From Candidatus Cloacimonadota bacterium (GTDB taxonomy: Bacteria; Cloacimonadota; Cloacimonadia; Cloacimonadales; Cloacimonadaceae), in assembly GCA_023228285.1 (NCBI GenBank), contig JALOBM010000007.1:1-59641 (forward strand): DNA of 59,641 nucleotides. Direction: 5' to 3'. Position 1 is the stretch's first letter; each line of letters starts with the position of its first letter. A program made the translations under genes and the position numbers. The notes under the pieces were generated by a model. It ran no database searches and was not told where the DNA came from. It worked only from the letters and a program-made list of their open reading frames with translations. Positions 36,223 through 46,175 of the stretch are shown here, piece by piece.

Positions 36223-37505
36223 AGATTCTCTATATCAGCTATTTTTATCCGCCCTTGGGGGGACCAGCAGCTTTGCGTAACCTCAAGACCGTCAAATACT
36301 TCAGCGAAGCCGGAGCAGAGATTACTGTACTTACGGTGGAAGACATCGAATACGCCTACAACGATCCGTCTCTGGTAACCGGTTGCGGAGAGCGTCATTT
36401 GGTACATGTACCTTCCTGGGATCCCATGGCACTGCTGCGCAAAGCTTTCGGAAAGAACAGAGCAGCCTCACAGATGGTCTATAAACGCAGTCCCGAACGG
36501 TTAAAACTGATGATCAGGCAAATGGCTCCCATCGACGACAAAATCGGCTGGTTGCCGCATCTACTGCGAACCGGACGCAAGCTATTGCAAAAGCAGGATT
36601 ATGAACTCATCTATGTATCCTGCGGCCCTTTTTCATCGGCTATTGGAGCATATAAACTGGCAGAAGAATTTCATTTGCGCCTGGTGGTGGACTATCGGGA
36701 TTACTGGACTCTGCTCTCGGATTATGATCTGATGGGCAATGCGTTCAAACGTAAGCTATCCCGGGCTTGGGAACAGCGCATCCTGAAACGGGCGGATTTT
36801 GTGGTCTGCGCCACATGCGGAATCAGAGACGATTTGGCGGCGGCATTTGATCCGGACCTGATTAAACGCAGCTTTGTATTGTATAACGGTCATGATGAAA
36901 GAGATTTTGATGGTTTGGCAGCAGGCCGGCCATCCAGTTCACATTATAGCCTCTGTTACTTCGGAAATATCTATGCCCGCCGTAGTCTGAAGCACTTGTA
37001 TCAAGCAATTCTGGAGCTGGAACGGGAAGAACTGGTTCCGCAGAATCTCCGCATCCTGTTGTATGGCAATTTCAACCGGGAAGTGTATGACGAAATAGAA
37101 CATAGCGGGATCAGCGAAAGGATACAGGTGATGCCGCAGCTTAGTCACAAAGAGGCGTTGAGAACCATGCAGGAAGCGGATGCCCTGATCCTGGTGATCA
37201 ACAGCAGCAGTCCCAAGGGCACCCTTACCTCAAAAGTTTTTGAATATCTGCGTTTGGCACGCCCTATCCTGGCAATGGTGCCTCAAAACGGCGAAGCGGC
37301 TCAGTTACTGCAGGAATGCGGCATTACTACGCTTTGCCCCATGGAATCGGTGTCGGGCATCAAGGAATGTCTCAATCGACTCTTTGACGCTCCAGTGGCA
37401 GAGCTTCAGCCGGCATCCGCATTGGCCAAATATGAGCGGGGAGCACAGTTGAGAGTTCTGTATCAGCACTTGCAGGACTTGGTCACAACTACACAAAAGG
37501 TATAG
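36219..37505 (+). CDS. Glycosyltransferase family 4-type protein
   Basis: A 428-residue GT-B enzyme with the N-terminal glycine-rich loop KILYISYFYPPLGGPAALR. The long middle insert includes LRLVVDYRDYWTLLSDYD. The C-terminal domain contains LCYFGNIYARRSL, MPQLSHKEALRTMQEAD and TSKVFEYLRLARPILAM. It resembles enzymes of surface polysaccharide or lipid-linked glycan assembly. The open frame extends upstream, but the ATG at 36219 gives the normal N-terminus and overlaps the preceding stop. It converges with mfd 10 bp away, without a visible terminator. Confidence 0.88.
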   Translation: MKILYISYFYPPLGGPAALRNLKTVKYFSEAGAEITVLTVEDIEYAYNDPSLVTGCGERHLVHVPSWDPMALLRKAFGKNRAASQMVYKRSPERLKLMIRQMAPIDDKIGWLPHLLRTGRKLLQKQDYELIYVSCGPFSSAIGAYKLAEEFHLRLVVDYRDYWTLLSDYDLMGNAFKRKLSRAWEQRILKRADFVVCATCGIRDDLAAAFDPDLIKRSFVLYNGHDERDFDGLAAGRPSSSHYSLCYFGNIYARRSLKHLYQAILELEREELVPQNLRILLYGNFNREVYDEIEHSGISERIQVMPQLSHKEALRTMQEADALILVINSSSPKGTLTSKVFEYLRLARPILAMVPQNGEAAQLLQECGITTLCPMESVSGIKECLNRLFDAPVAELQPASALAKYERGAQLRVLYQHLQDLVTTTQKV

Positions 37506-37514
37506 CTGAAGCTG

Positions 37515-40500
37515 CTAAGTCCCCAGTTCCAATATCTCCACAGCTCGTCCAAATTGCGCCAGATTATCCAATTCTTTATCGAGTTCTATGATGATCTTCA
37601 GACTGTGTGCCGCATCGAAGCGCAGCGGCTCGCTTATCCGGGAACTGAAGCGCAGAATCTCCGCTTTGGGGGGAGTGTTGGCAGAGTCATACTCAATCGT
37701 CATGATGCCGTGTCTCACCATGCAATTCTTCAGTTTCAACTGCTTTGCCAACAGATCTACTTTGAAATACAGCAAGAGCCAACGGGCGTTTTCGGGCAGC
37801 TCACCAAAGCGGTCTCTTAGCTCTTCGGCAAAGTCTTCGATGTCTGCCATGCTATTCAGTTGACTCAAGCGACGATAGGTTCTCAGTCGCTCCTGATCGT
37901 CGTCGATGTATGCGGGAGGGAAATAGAGGTCTACTTCGGTTTTGATGCTTTGTCTGGTGGAAGGATTGTCTTCGGCATACAGTGCCGATGTGTCACCATT
38001 TTCTACACATTCAATAGCGCGTCCCAAGAGGCGGTTGTAATAATTGAAACCGATGGCTTGGATGATGCCGCTCTGTTTGGTACCCAATATCGTTCCAGCT
38101 CCCCGCAGTTCCAGATCACGCAGTGCCACTTGAAATCCAGCACCAAGAAAGTCGTATTGGGTAAGGGCTTCCAGTCGTTGACGGGCGACCTCAGTGGTAC
38201 CTTTGGGAATCAAAAGATAGGCATAAGCGCGACGATTGCTGCGTCCCACTCTGCCGCGCATTTGGTAGATCTGAGCCAATCCGAAAGTATCGGCACGGTC
38301 GATCAGAATGGTGTTTGCATTGGGGATATCGATGCCGTTTTCAATGATCGTAGTGGAGATCAGCACCTGGAATTCGCGATCCACAAAGGCTTTCATGACC
38401 TCTTCCAAGTGATGCTCAGACATCTGCGCATGACCTACCATGAAGCTGATATCTGGCATTTCCCGGCGCAGTTCTGTGGCTACCGTCTCAATGGTCTGCA
38501 CGCGGTTGTGAACAAAGAAAACCTGGCCTCCGCGGTCTACTTCGCGGCGGATGGCATCTTTAATCACTTCCATATCCCGGGGCGTGATGATGGTACGGAT
38601 GGGCAAGCGCTCTTTGGGAGAAGTCTGCATCAAAGAGATTTCCTTTAGCTTTGCCAGGGCCATATTCAGGGTTCGGGGGATGGGAGTGGCGCTCATATAA
38701 AGGGTGTCTACATTGCTCTGGATGCGGCGTAAGCGGTCTTTGTGACGCACTCCGAAGCGATGCTCTTCATCTATGATTAGCAGACCCAATTTTGGGAACT
38801 TGATGTCTTTGGAGAGTAAGCGGTGAGTGCCGATGGCGATGTCCACTCTACCGGATGCGATATCTTGTACGTCTCTAGTGATCATGGCCTTGCTGCGAAA
38901 GCGGGAAAGCATGGCGATGCGGACGGGATACTGGGCTAAGCGTTCTTTGAATACCCGGTAGTGCTGCTCGGTTAAAAGAGTTGTGGGGGCCAATACTGCA
39001 ACCTGATATCCGCTGTTCACCGCCTTGAATGCTGCGCGAATAGCCACTTCAGTCTTGCCAAAACCAACGTCACCGCAGAGCAAGCGCTCCATGGGAGAGG
39101 GTAGTTCCATGTCGTCTTTGATCTCGCGGCCGGCTCTGGCTTGATCGGGAGTATCTTCGTAGATGAAGGATTCCTCCAGCTCTTTCTGCCATGCGGAATC
39201 TTGAGCGTGTGCCAATCCGGGACGGCTGCTGCGTTCGGCATAGAGGCGCACCAGATCGGCGGCGATCAGCTCTATTTGCTGTGTTGCTTTGTGCTTTGTG
39301 TGCTGCCATTTGGCACCGCCCAGTTTGTTCAAGGCGGGGGCAGAGCCTTCTTCGGCTACGTATTTGCTCACTAGAGATAGCTGGAAAGTGGGCACATATA
39401 CCCTGTCGTCGTTCGCATATCGCAATACCAGACACTCCACTTCCTGGCCGTCCAGTTTGATTATCTTCAGGCCTTCAAATATTCCGATTCCATGATCTAC
39501 ATGAACCACATAGTCGCCCGGTTTCAGGTTCTCATAATCAATGATGGTTTCGCCGGGAGCGAAGCGCGGAGCATAGCGTTTGCGTCTATACCGGTTGAAT
39601 ATCTCGTGATCGGTGAAGACTCCCAGTTTAGTATCTTCCAGTTCAAAGCCTTCATGTAGCACACCGATGTGGCTGTGGTAGTGCACATTCACGTCGAGCA
39701 TCTGGCGCATGCGCTTTTCCTGAGAGGGGTTGTCGAAGAGCAGATAGTGCTGCCAGCCCTGTTGACTTTTTTTGATTAGAGATTCGGATAGCAAGCCCAG
39801 ATCTCCTTCAAAAGCGGGTTGTCCACTGAAGGGAGCGCGGATGTTCTCCTTGATACCGGGCAGGATAAATTCGCTTTGAGACAGGTAGAGGCTTTCGCTT
39901 TGGCTTTTGCACTTGTAAAAGGCTTCTTCACTAAGGATAAGGTCTTTCACTTTAGGTATCTTTCCCTTGCTGCCTTGTTTCAGCTCCTTGCGGTATTGAT
40001 TGTGGGTTTGCTCTGTCAAAGCTCCAATCTCTTCGGTTATATAACTGAAATTGCTGAAGAGGAAGATGCGCTGGTCGGCCTCGAAATAGTCTGCAAAGGG
40101 GCATAGATCCTTCGTGAGCAGGCTATAATAGTTTTCAATGCCCTCAAAGAAGCCCTTTTCCCGGATCTTGGCGATGATCACAGAACCGGAATCCACATCA
40201 TCCAGAGATAGTTCGCGGGCGGGAATAACGGTGATCTCGGATAAGTCTTGGGAGATGGAGCGCTGTGTATTGGCGGAAAAGCTCCTGATAGACATGATCT
40301 CATCACCCCAGAACTCGATGCGGACGGGATGCAGTGCGGGCGGTGAGAAGAGATCCAGAATGCCGCCGCGCTTGGCGGCTGTATATACCGTGGACACCTG
40401 ATACTCTATCTCATAACCCATGTTTTGTAAGCGCAATAGCAGTTCATCGGGATTTATGCTGTCACCTTTCTGGAGCTTGAAGATATGGCGGGATAGGCTT

Positions 40501-40895
40501 GTGCGGGAGGGGATCAGACGCAGGAAAGAACGGATCGAGAGGCTGTAGATAGCAGGGATGGAAGAACTAATGTTGTTCATAAGGGTGATCATGCGGGTAG
40601 CACGGATAGAGTAGTGAGGGGAACGCTCTTCGTAGGGCAGAATCTCATAATCCGGCAGATAGAAAGCGTTGTCCTTGCCCACCATACTCACCAAATCGTC
40701 CCACAGGTCTTCTGCTATGATGTCGTCCTGGGATACCAGTATGATGTTTTTCCCAGTTTTGGCCCAGATGTACGAGGCTACCAAGGTGCGGGCGCTTTGA
40801 CTGAGATGATAGATCTGGCTGTCTGTTTTTAGAGGTAACAAGTTCTGAAAGAAGGGGGATTGTTCCAGATATGGTGCGATCTTGGTGTAGAGCAT
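37515..40895 (-). CDS. mfd: Transcription-repair coupling factor Mfd
   Basis: A full-length 1126-residue Mfd, which removes RNA polymerase stalled at DNA lesions and recruits UvrA. In order: a UvrB-like N-terminal region, the CarD-like RNA-polymerase-interaction domain (LKPGDYVVHVDHGIGIFEGL) and the SF2 translocase with Walker A CGDVGFGKTE (about 600) and LLIIDEEHRFGVRH (about 705). Helicase domain 2 (STTIIENGIDIPNANTILI, QMRGRVGRS) and the C-terminal TRCF domain follow. It is the last gene of the hutH-to-mfd gene run, 68 bp after hisS. Confidence 0.97.
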   Translation of the reverse strand: MLYTKIAPYLEQSPFFQNLLPLKTDSQIYHLSQSARTLVASYIWAKTGKNIILVSQDDIIAEDLWDDLVSMVGKDNAFYLPDYEILPYEERSPHYSIRATRMITLMNNISSSIPAIYSLSIRSFLRLIPSRTSLSRHIFKLQKGDSINPDELLLRLQNMGYEIEYQVSTVYTAAKRGGILDLFSPPALHPVRIEFWGDEIMSIRSFSANTQRSISQDLSEITVIPARELSLDDVDSGSVIIAKIREKGFFEGIENYYSLLTKDLCPFADYFEADQRIFLFSNFSYITEEIGALTEQTHNQYRKELKQGSKGKIPKVKDLILSEEAFYKCKSQSESLYLSQSEFILPGIKENIRAPFSGQPAFEGDLGLLSESLIKKSQQGWQHYLLFDNPSQEKRMRQMLDVNVHYHSHIGVLHEGFELEDTKLGVFTDHEIFNRYRRKRYAPRFAPGETIIDYENLKPGDYVVHVDHGIGIFEGLKIIKLDGQEVECLVLRYANDDRVYVPTFQLSLVSKYVAEEGSAPALNKLGGAKWQHTKHKATQQIELIAADLVRLYAERSSRPGLAHAQDSAWQKELEESFIYEDTPDQARAGREIKDDMELPSPMERLLCGDVGFGKTEVAIRAAFKAVNSGYQVAVLAPTTLLTEQHYRVFKERLAQYPVRIAMLSRFRSKAMITRDVQDIASGRVDIAIGTHRLLSKDIKFPKLGLLIIDEEHRFGVRHKDRLRRIQSNVDTLYMSATPIPRTLNMALAKLKEISLMQTSPKERLPIRTIITPRDMEVIKDAIRREVDRGGQVFFVHNRVQTIETVATELRREMPDISFMVGHAQMSEHHLEEVMKAFVDREFQVLISTTIIENGIDIPNANTILIDRADTFGLAQIYQMRGRVGRSNRRAYAYLLIPKGTTEVARQRLEALTQYDFLGAGFQVALRDLELRGAGTILGTKQSGIIQAIGFNYYNRLLGRAIECVENGDTSALYAEDNPSTRQSIKTEVDLYFPPAYIDDDQERLRTYRRLSQLNSMADIEDFAEELRDRFGELPENARWLLLYFKVDLLAKQLKLKNCMVRHGIMTIEYDSANTPPKAEILRFSSRISEPLRFDAAHSLKIIIELDKELDNLAQFGRAVEILELGT

Positions 40896-40963
40896 TTACG
40901 TAATCCTTAATATAATAACAGCGGGAGCTTCTGGTCCCTATAGCTTTTCTGTGAGAGCTGAAT

Positions 40964-42217
40964 CTACAAGCTCAGTTTCCTCATCACTTCGGACAGGCTA
41001 AGGCTTTCCTGAGCGGAGTTTTTAAGGTTTTTCAGGATCAGCAATCCCTTTGTCAATTCATCTTCGCCCAAAATGATGGCGTATTCCGCGCTGGAATTGT
41101 CCGCGGCTTTCATTTGAGCCTTAAAAGAGCTTTTCTCTGGATTGTATTCTGCGTAAAATCCAGCTTGGCGCAGTTCTTGCAGTATTGGTAAAATTGCCTC
41201 CTGCGCAGCATTGCCGATTGCCACTGCATACACCTTGGGCTGTGGTATGCCCGGTAGGTCGATGCCTTCCTTTTCCAAAGCTAAAAGCAAGCGTTCAAAT
41301 CCACCGGCAAAACCGATGGCAGGGGTGTCTTTACCGCCAATCTGTCCTATCAATGCGTTGTAGCGTCCCCCGCCAGCTATGGAGTTTTGCGCGCCAAGAG
41401 AATCCACAATCAGCTCAAAAGCCGTGTTTGTGTAATAATCCAGACCGCGCACAATAGCGGGATTCACTGTGTAAACAATGCCCATCTTATCTAGATAGTT
41501 GCGTACCTGATCAAAGTGCTGGCTGCAGTCTGGATCCAGATAGTCCAATTGCGATGGGGCGTCTTTACGAAAGACCTTGCAGGAAGGAACTTTGCAATCC
41601 AGCAAGCGGCGAGGTTTCTGTTCAAATCGCTTTTGACAATCCGGACACAGTTCAGCAAGATGTGGTCGATAATACTCCTGCAGGGCTTCATCATATACTT
41701 TTGCACAATTGGCACAGCCCACGCTGTTGATCTCCAGGCGGGGTTCTCTGAGCCCCAGTGCTTTCAGGAAGTTCATTTCGATGGCAATCACTTCAGCATC
41801 GAAATATGGATGATTGCTCCCGATCAGTTCGATGCCATATTGATAGAATTGACGGTAGCGTCCCGCTTGCGGGCGATCATAGCGAAACATGGGACCCATA
41901 TAGAAAAGCTTGCTGTGCCCCCCGCTTTTATCCATGTGATTCTCCACAAAAGAGCGCACCACAGGAGCGGTTCCTTCCGGACGCAGTGCAAAGGTTCTGC
42001 CTTTTTGATCGCTGAAGCGATACATCTCTTTTTGCACTACATCGGAGCTTTCTCCGGAGCTACGCTCAAAGAGTTCCGCCATCTCAAAGATTGGGGTGCT
42101 GATCTCGTTGTAACCAAAGCTAGCGGCTACCTTACGAAACACATCCTTCACATATTGCCATTTAGCACTGTCAGAGGGCAGGATATCAAAGGTTCCTCGG
42201 GGGATTTTATACATCAT
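40964..42217 (-). CDS. hisS: Histidyl-tRNA synthetase
   Basis: A 417-residue class II synthetase that charges tRNA-His. It starts with the family N-terminus IPRGTFDILPSDSAKW and shows motif 2 (RFSDQKGRTFALRPEGTAPVVR), the HisRS motifs YRQFYQYGIELIGSNHP and GLDYYTNTAFEL, and AGGRYNALIGQIGG. The anticodon-binding domain forms the C-terminus. The ATG at 42217 overlaps the truA stop (ATGA). Confidence 0.97.
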   Translation of the reverse strand: MMYKIPRGTFDILPSDSAKWQYVKDVFRKVAASFGYNEISTPIFEMAELFERSSGESSDVVQKEMYRFSDQKGRTFALRPEGTAPVVRSFVENHMDKSGGHSKLFYMGPMFRYDRPQAGRYRQFYQYGIELIGSNHPYFDAEVIAIEMNFLKALGLREPRLEINSVGCANCAKVYDEALQEYYRPHLAELCPDCQKRFEQKPRRLLDCKVPSCKVFRKDAPSQLDYLDPDCSQHFDQVRNYLDKMGIVYTVNPAIVRGLDYYTNTAFELIVDSLGAQNSIAGGGRYNALIGQIGGKDTPAIGFAGGFERLLLALEKEGIDLPGIPQPKVYAVAIGNAAQEAILPILQELRQAGFYAEYNPEKSSFKAQMKAADNSSAEYAIILGEDELTKGLLILKNLKNSAQESLSLSEVMRKLSL

Positions 42218-43008
42218 CGTTTCCTCTTAATAAGGTCATCAAATTTACAGGTGCTTCTGCCGTCAAGCAGTTCTGAGGGATACTTCACTCCTACCAGATA
42301 CAAGCCCTCTGCAGGAGCTGTGGTTACCAAGTTTTGGCGCGGACACTGCTCTGCCAATAGCCTGTCGATGGTATCCGGGCTGAGGCTGAAGTGAGAGATG
42401 TTCGCCAATGTTCCCACAATGCGGCGTACCATATTGTGCAGAAAGCGATCGGCGCGGATGAAGAAAGTGAAGTAATCGTTATCCTCGGTAATGTTGATCT
42501 CTTTAATCTCGCAGATGTGATTTGGCACTTCGGGATTCAAGCGGCCAAAGCTGCTGAAGTCGTGAGAACCCAGCATGCGTTGTGCAGCCTCCTGCATGGG
42601 TTCCAGCCTGATTCTCAGATGCGGGATAAAGCCGCTGTAAGTGCGATTGAAGGGATCCCGGTCTTTACTGAGCAAATACTTATACTGCCGTTCGCAGGCC
42701 TGATAACGGGCGGAGAAGTCCTCGCTTATCTGCCATATCTGTAATACCTTCACGTCATCAGGAAGCCAGCGGCGAAAGGCTTTCAGCATCTGTTCCATAG
42801 TCATTCTACCATCATAGTCGAAATGAGCATATTGCGCCAAAGCGTGCACTCCGGTGTCTGTACGCCCCGCTGCGATTAGTGCTACCGGCTTTCCGCTGAA
42901 TTGCTCCAAAGCTCTTTCCATCACACTCTGAATGCTGCGTCCTTGTTTCTGCTTCTGCCAGCCGATAAAGCAGCTGCCGTCATAAGCCATTTTGATGAGA
43001 TAACGCAT
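42214..43008 (-). CDS. truA: tRNA pseudouridine synthase A
   Basis: A 264-residue TruA, which makes pseudouridine at positions 38-40 of tRNA anticodon arms. The catalytic Asp51 is in AAGRTDTGVHALAQ. Other family segments are MAYDGSCFIGWQKQ near the N-terminus and FLHNMVRRIVGTL. The frame is open 13 codons further, but ATG 43008 gives the normal N-terminus. It starts just after the preceding membrane-protein gene and overlaps hisS. Confidence 0.96.
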   Translation of the reverse strand: MRYLIKMAYDGSCFIGWQKQKQGRSIQSVMERALEQFSGKPVALIAAGRTDTGVHALAQYAHFDYDGRMTMEQMLKAFRRWLPDDVKVLQIWQISEDFSARYQACERQYKYLLSKDRDPFNRTYSGFIPHLRIRLEPMQEAAQRMLGSHDFSSFGRLNPEVPNHICEIKEINITEDNDYFTFFIRADRFLHNMVRRIVGTLANISHFSLSPDTIDRLLAEQCPRQNLVTTAPAEGLYLVGVKYPSELLDGRSTCKFDDLIKRKR

Positions 43009-43016
43009 CCTAGCCT

Positions 43017-43649
43017 CTACAGTCCATTTACCAAGACCAATATACAAAGGAAAAGCAAACCATAGAGATTGGCACTGTAGTTGAGCTGTGGGATGGAGCT
43101 TTCCATATGCATATACTGCTTCACCTTTGTTTCGATGTCCGCGCTTTGGTCATGCACCTGTTTACCCGCAGCCAGAGCTTTGTCCAATATCCCTGCGATG
43201 CTGTCCTGTTTGTCCATGGCTTTGTGGATTTCCAGATAGTGCTTCAGAAACAGCCATGTAGCCAGAGAGTAAGAGAGTAGAGCTTTACATATTTTACTTT
43301 TACACAATGGTTTCAGTTCCGCCCAAAGAACCGCCTTGTCCAAAGATGCCCACACTGCTACGGTGATCAGCGCCAGATACACTATTTTCAGCGTAAAGAT
43401 ACCTGCCAGGGGAAAATCCACTTTGAACAGCATGGCAAATACCCAATATGCGGCAAGAAATGTGAGCAACTTGCGCAGAGCAAAGATGAATTTGGCATAC
43501 AGATAAGGTTCTGCCACAAAATATAGGAGAAAGAGCAAAGTCTGTACCGCCAATTGCCTGAGAGACACCTCGAAGACCATACTCAGGCTTAGCAAAAAGA
43601 TCAGCAGTCTTATCAGAACATGCTGACGCCGGATGAGTCCCAATCTCAT
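43017..43649 (-). CDS. Multi-pass membrane protein of unknown function
   Basis: A 210-residue protein with about five hydrophobic segments (for example LIRLLIFLLSLSMVFEVSL, LLTFLAAYWVFAMLF, IVYLALITVAVWASL and the C-terminal LLFLCILVLVNGL). A charged, probably extramembrane stretch precedes the last helix. The general look recalls the T component (CbiQ) of ECF transporters, but no diagnostic Ala-Arg-Gly motif is visible, so this stays open. It overlaps the preceding TPR lipoprotein gene as ATGA and precedes truA by 8 bp. Confidence 0.75.
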   Translation of the reverse strand: MRLGLIRRQHVLIRLLIFLLSLSMVFEVSLRQLAVQTLLFLLYFVAEPYLYAKFIFALRKLLTFLAAYWVFAMLFKVDFPLAGIFTLKIVYLALITVAVWASLDKAVLWAELKPLCKSKICKALLSYSLATWLFLKHYLEIHKAMDKQDSIAGILDKALAAGKQVHDQSADIETKVKQYMHMESSIPQLNYSANLYGLLFLCILVLVNGL

Positions 43650-46144
43650 GGGCCAGAGCTATCCTCTTCCTCGGGAGGAAGGGGAACCGGGATATCCTCC
43701 GGGCTGGGGCTTTCTTCCTGCTCTGAGTCCGGATCGGCCTCGCTTTCAGGGCTTGGCAATTCTTCAGGGACTGTCTCAGGGATTTCTTGTGATAGACTAT
43801 CCGGAGCAACCCCTGCATCGGTTTCAACGTCTGGAATATCCGGCACGGCAGGTGTATTATCTTCCAGGCTGAGGCTGTCGCTTTCACTTTCTACAGCATC
43901 TTCGATGATTTCCGGCACCTGCGAGAGAGTATCCGGTAATGACGTTTCGTTTTGTGTATCCGGGATATCGGCAGCATCTGTGCCCAGGCTATCCGCAATA
44001 ACCGTTGCCAGGCTGTCTTCCGGCTCGTAATAACGGTAATCAAGCTCCCGCTTCAGGAAGTTTTGCCCATTGTAAAAACGCCGTGCAGCCTCCGCATACT
44101 CCGGGGGCACATTCTCTTCGAGCAATACGTTTAGATAAACTTTTGCCAGCGTAGTATCTGGCTCTTCAAAGCTGTAATACCAGCCCAAACGGTAGTTTGC
44201 CCTGCCGCGTATATCCCCAAAGTCACTCTCGGTGAAGCTCAACATCGCGGTCAGTAAAGAATCTGTATATTCGGGATAATAGTCCAATGCATGGTCAAAA
44301 GCGCTATCTGCCTCTTCCCAAACCGGATCCACCAGACTTGGGGTTCTCCCTTCTGCCAATGCGTTGATGGCGGCTGAATACATATTCCGGGGATAGCGTA
44401 CATTCATCTCTTGCCGGATCACTTCGGCTTCTTCTTCACTCCCCTGAATGTCTCGCAAGATGCTGTATAACGAATAATTGCAGAAGGGAATGATCTCGCT
44501 GTCAAATCGCTGAAGCGCAATCTCCAGAGGTTCTATTCTATCTTGAATGCGCTGTATTTCAGACCTGAGAGATGTCAATCTCTGTAAGGCTACTTGCGAT
44601 GGATCGACCGGTTCTTCCTTGCTGGATTCTTCTGCTGATGCTGCAAGGCTATCGGCCTCCGGAGCCCGATCCGTTACTTCCTCCGGCTGGAGCAGTAAAG
44701 AGTCGCTTGGTGCCGGCTCATTCTGGTCATAATCCTGCAGACTATCAGCTTCACCCACAGTGAATTCCGGTGTGTCGATCTCGGCAGCCAAAGAATCCGG
44801 GCTTTCCGCTTCTACTTCGCTGGTTACTAACGAGCTGTCCGCGGCAGGTAATGCTTCCAGGGATTCAAGGCTATCCGGTACTATGATACTCAGGCTATCG
44901 ATCTCAACCTGCATTTCTGCCAGCATCAGGCGCAGAGAATCAGCTTCTGCAGCTATGCTATCACGTTCGGAGATCACTCTGCGATAGCTGGTGAGCGCAG
45001 AATCAGGCAATGCGATGGGTTTCAAAAAACTCTCTGCTCTCTGATAATGATAATCCAGAAAAGCCTGCAAGTTACTGTTGTCATCCACGAGGGTTCGTTT
45101 GGTCTGATTTATCGCTGCTGCCAGTTGGGATGCAACTTCGATGTATTCACCGGCGCTGTATTCGGTGCGCACCTTGTTCAGATGAGTTACGGATGTATCC
45201 CAATCCTGTCGGTTAAAATAAAGATATCGTCCCCAGAAATAGTAGGCAGCCGCGGAGTGCTCGGTGCGGGCATAGCTTTTGGTTACTTCTTCAAATTGCT
45301 CCAGACCTTCTTCGTCACCATTTGCCAAGAGGATTCTGCCATACAAGACTTTAGCCCGAGACAGCATATCAGGGCGGCTTTCGTTTCGCACGACATACTT
45401 CACTTCTTTGAGTGCCTCAGGATAGCGCTCCAATTCAAATAAGTTCAAGGCTATATAATATCCGGCTTCCAGCTTGCGCAGCTTGGGTATGCCGCGTGTT
45501 TGCGTGAAGGTGGTGAATTCTTCCAGAGATTTCTCGTAATCACCTTGCATATAATAGTTTTTGCCAAAGAGGAAAAAAGCATCCTTGAATTCTTCGGCTT
45601 TGCGATAATCCGTCAAAATGCGTTCCAGCCAGTACTGCGAGCGGATATAGTCCTCGTCGTCGATCTCAAAATCCGCAAGTAACAATAGGGCTCTGGCATG
45701 ATGCTTCAGGTATTTGGGATTGCGGACAAACTGCTCCAACAAAGCTTCGGATTGTGATGCTTGATTCACTTCGCGCATTACTCTCGCCAGATACAAATGT
45801 GCGTCTGGAATGTGCTTGCTGTCAGGATATCCCTTGATCAGGTTCTCGAAGGCATCCTTGGCCTGAAAAGCAGAATTCTTTTTGTAATACAGTGCACGCG
45901 CCATCAGAAACAACGCATCATCAGCTTGCTTGCCCTTGCTGTTTCGGGACAGGATAATACCGCACTTCTGGATAGCTTTGGTATACTCGTCCACGGCCTG
46001 GGGTGTGGGGCGGCCGTTGGCGTTCAGTGCCCGATCCTGTGCGCTTTTAAAGTATTTATTGGCATTGTACATGGTGTTGTCTATCCCGCAGGCGACAAGC
46101 ATGCCAAATAGTGCCAGAACAAATGTTATGCGCGTGTATCTCAT
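43646..46144 (-). CDS. Large TPR lipoprotein with Asp-Ser-Leu-rich acidic segments
   Basis: An 832-residue lipoprotein with signal peptide RITFVLALFGMLVA|C. The first half is built of tetratricopeptide repeats (ADDALFLMARALYYKKNSAF, DAHLYLARVMREVNQ and others), like YfiO/BamD or gliding-type TPR lipoproteins. A low-complexity acidic region then repeats short PDSL/ADSL units. Another TPR-like block (YRLGWYYSFEEPDTT) follows, and a second acidic, Pro-rich tail runs to the end. It probably scaffolds envelope proteins. The ATG at 46144 gives a compact signal peptide; ATG 46171 would add nine residues. Neither has a clear Shine-Dalgarno. Confidence 0.82.
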   Translation of the reverse strand: MRYTRITFVLALFGMLVACGIDNTMYNANKYFKSAQDRALNANGRPTPQAVDEYTKAIQKCGIILSRNSKGKQADDALFLMARALYYKKNSAFQAKDAFENLIKGYPDSKHIPDAHLYLARVMREVNQASQSEALLEQFVRNPKYLKHHARALLLLADFEIDDEDYIRSQYWLERILTDYRKAEEFKDAFFLFGKNYYMQGDYEKSLEEFTTFTQTRGIPKLRKLEAGYYIALNLFELERYPEALKEVKYVVRNESRPDMLSRAKVLYGRILLANGDEEGLEQFEEVTKSYARTEHSAAAYYFWGRYLYFNRQDWDTSVTHLNKVRTEYSAGEYIEVASQLAAAINQTKRTLVDDNSNLQAFLDYHYQRAESFLKPIALPDSALTSYRRVISERDSIAAEADSLRLMLAEMQVEIDSLSIIVPDSLESLEALPAADSSLVTSEVEAESPDSLAAEIDTPEFTVGEADSLQDYDQNEPAPSDSLLLQPEEVTDRAPEADSLAASAEESSKEEPVDPSQVALQRLTSLRSEIQRIQDRIEPLEIALQRFDSEIIPFCNYSLYSILRDIQGSEEEAEVIRQEMNVRYPRNMYSAAINALAEGRTPSLVDPVWEEADSAFDHALDYYPEYTDSLLTAMLSFTESDFGDIRGRANYRLGWYYSFEEPDTTLAKVYLNVLLEENVPPEYAEAARRFYNGQNFLKRELDYRYYEPEDSLATVIADSLGTDAADIPDTQNETSLPDTLSQVPEIIEDAVESESDSLSLEDNTPAVPDIPDVETDAGVAPDSLSQEIPETVPEELPSPESEADPDSEQEESPSPEDIPVPLPPEEEDSSGP

Positions 46145-46175
46145 AGTGCAATAAGCTCGGGCCTTAGCCATTTTG

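Noticed and set aside
43620..45000. Long plus-strand Ser-rich frames opposite the TPR lipoprotein
   Set aside because: They are shadows of the Asp-Ser-Leu repeat on the other strand and have no start signals.
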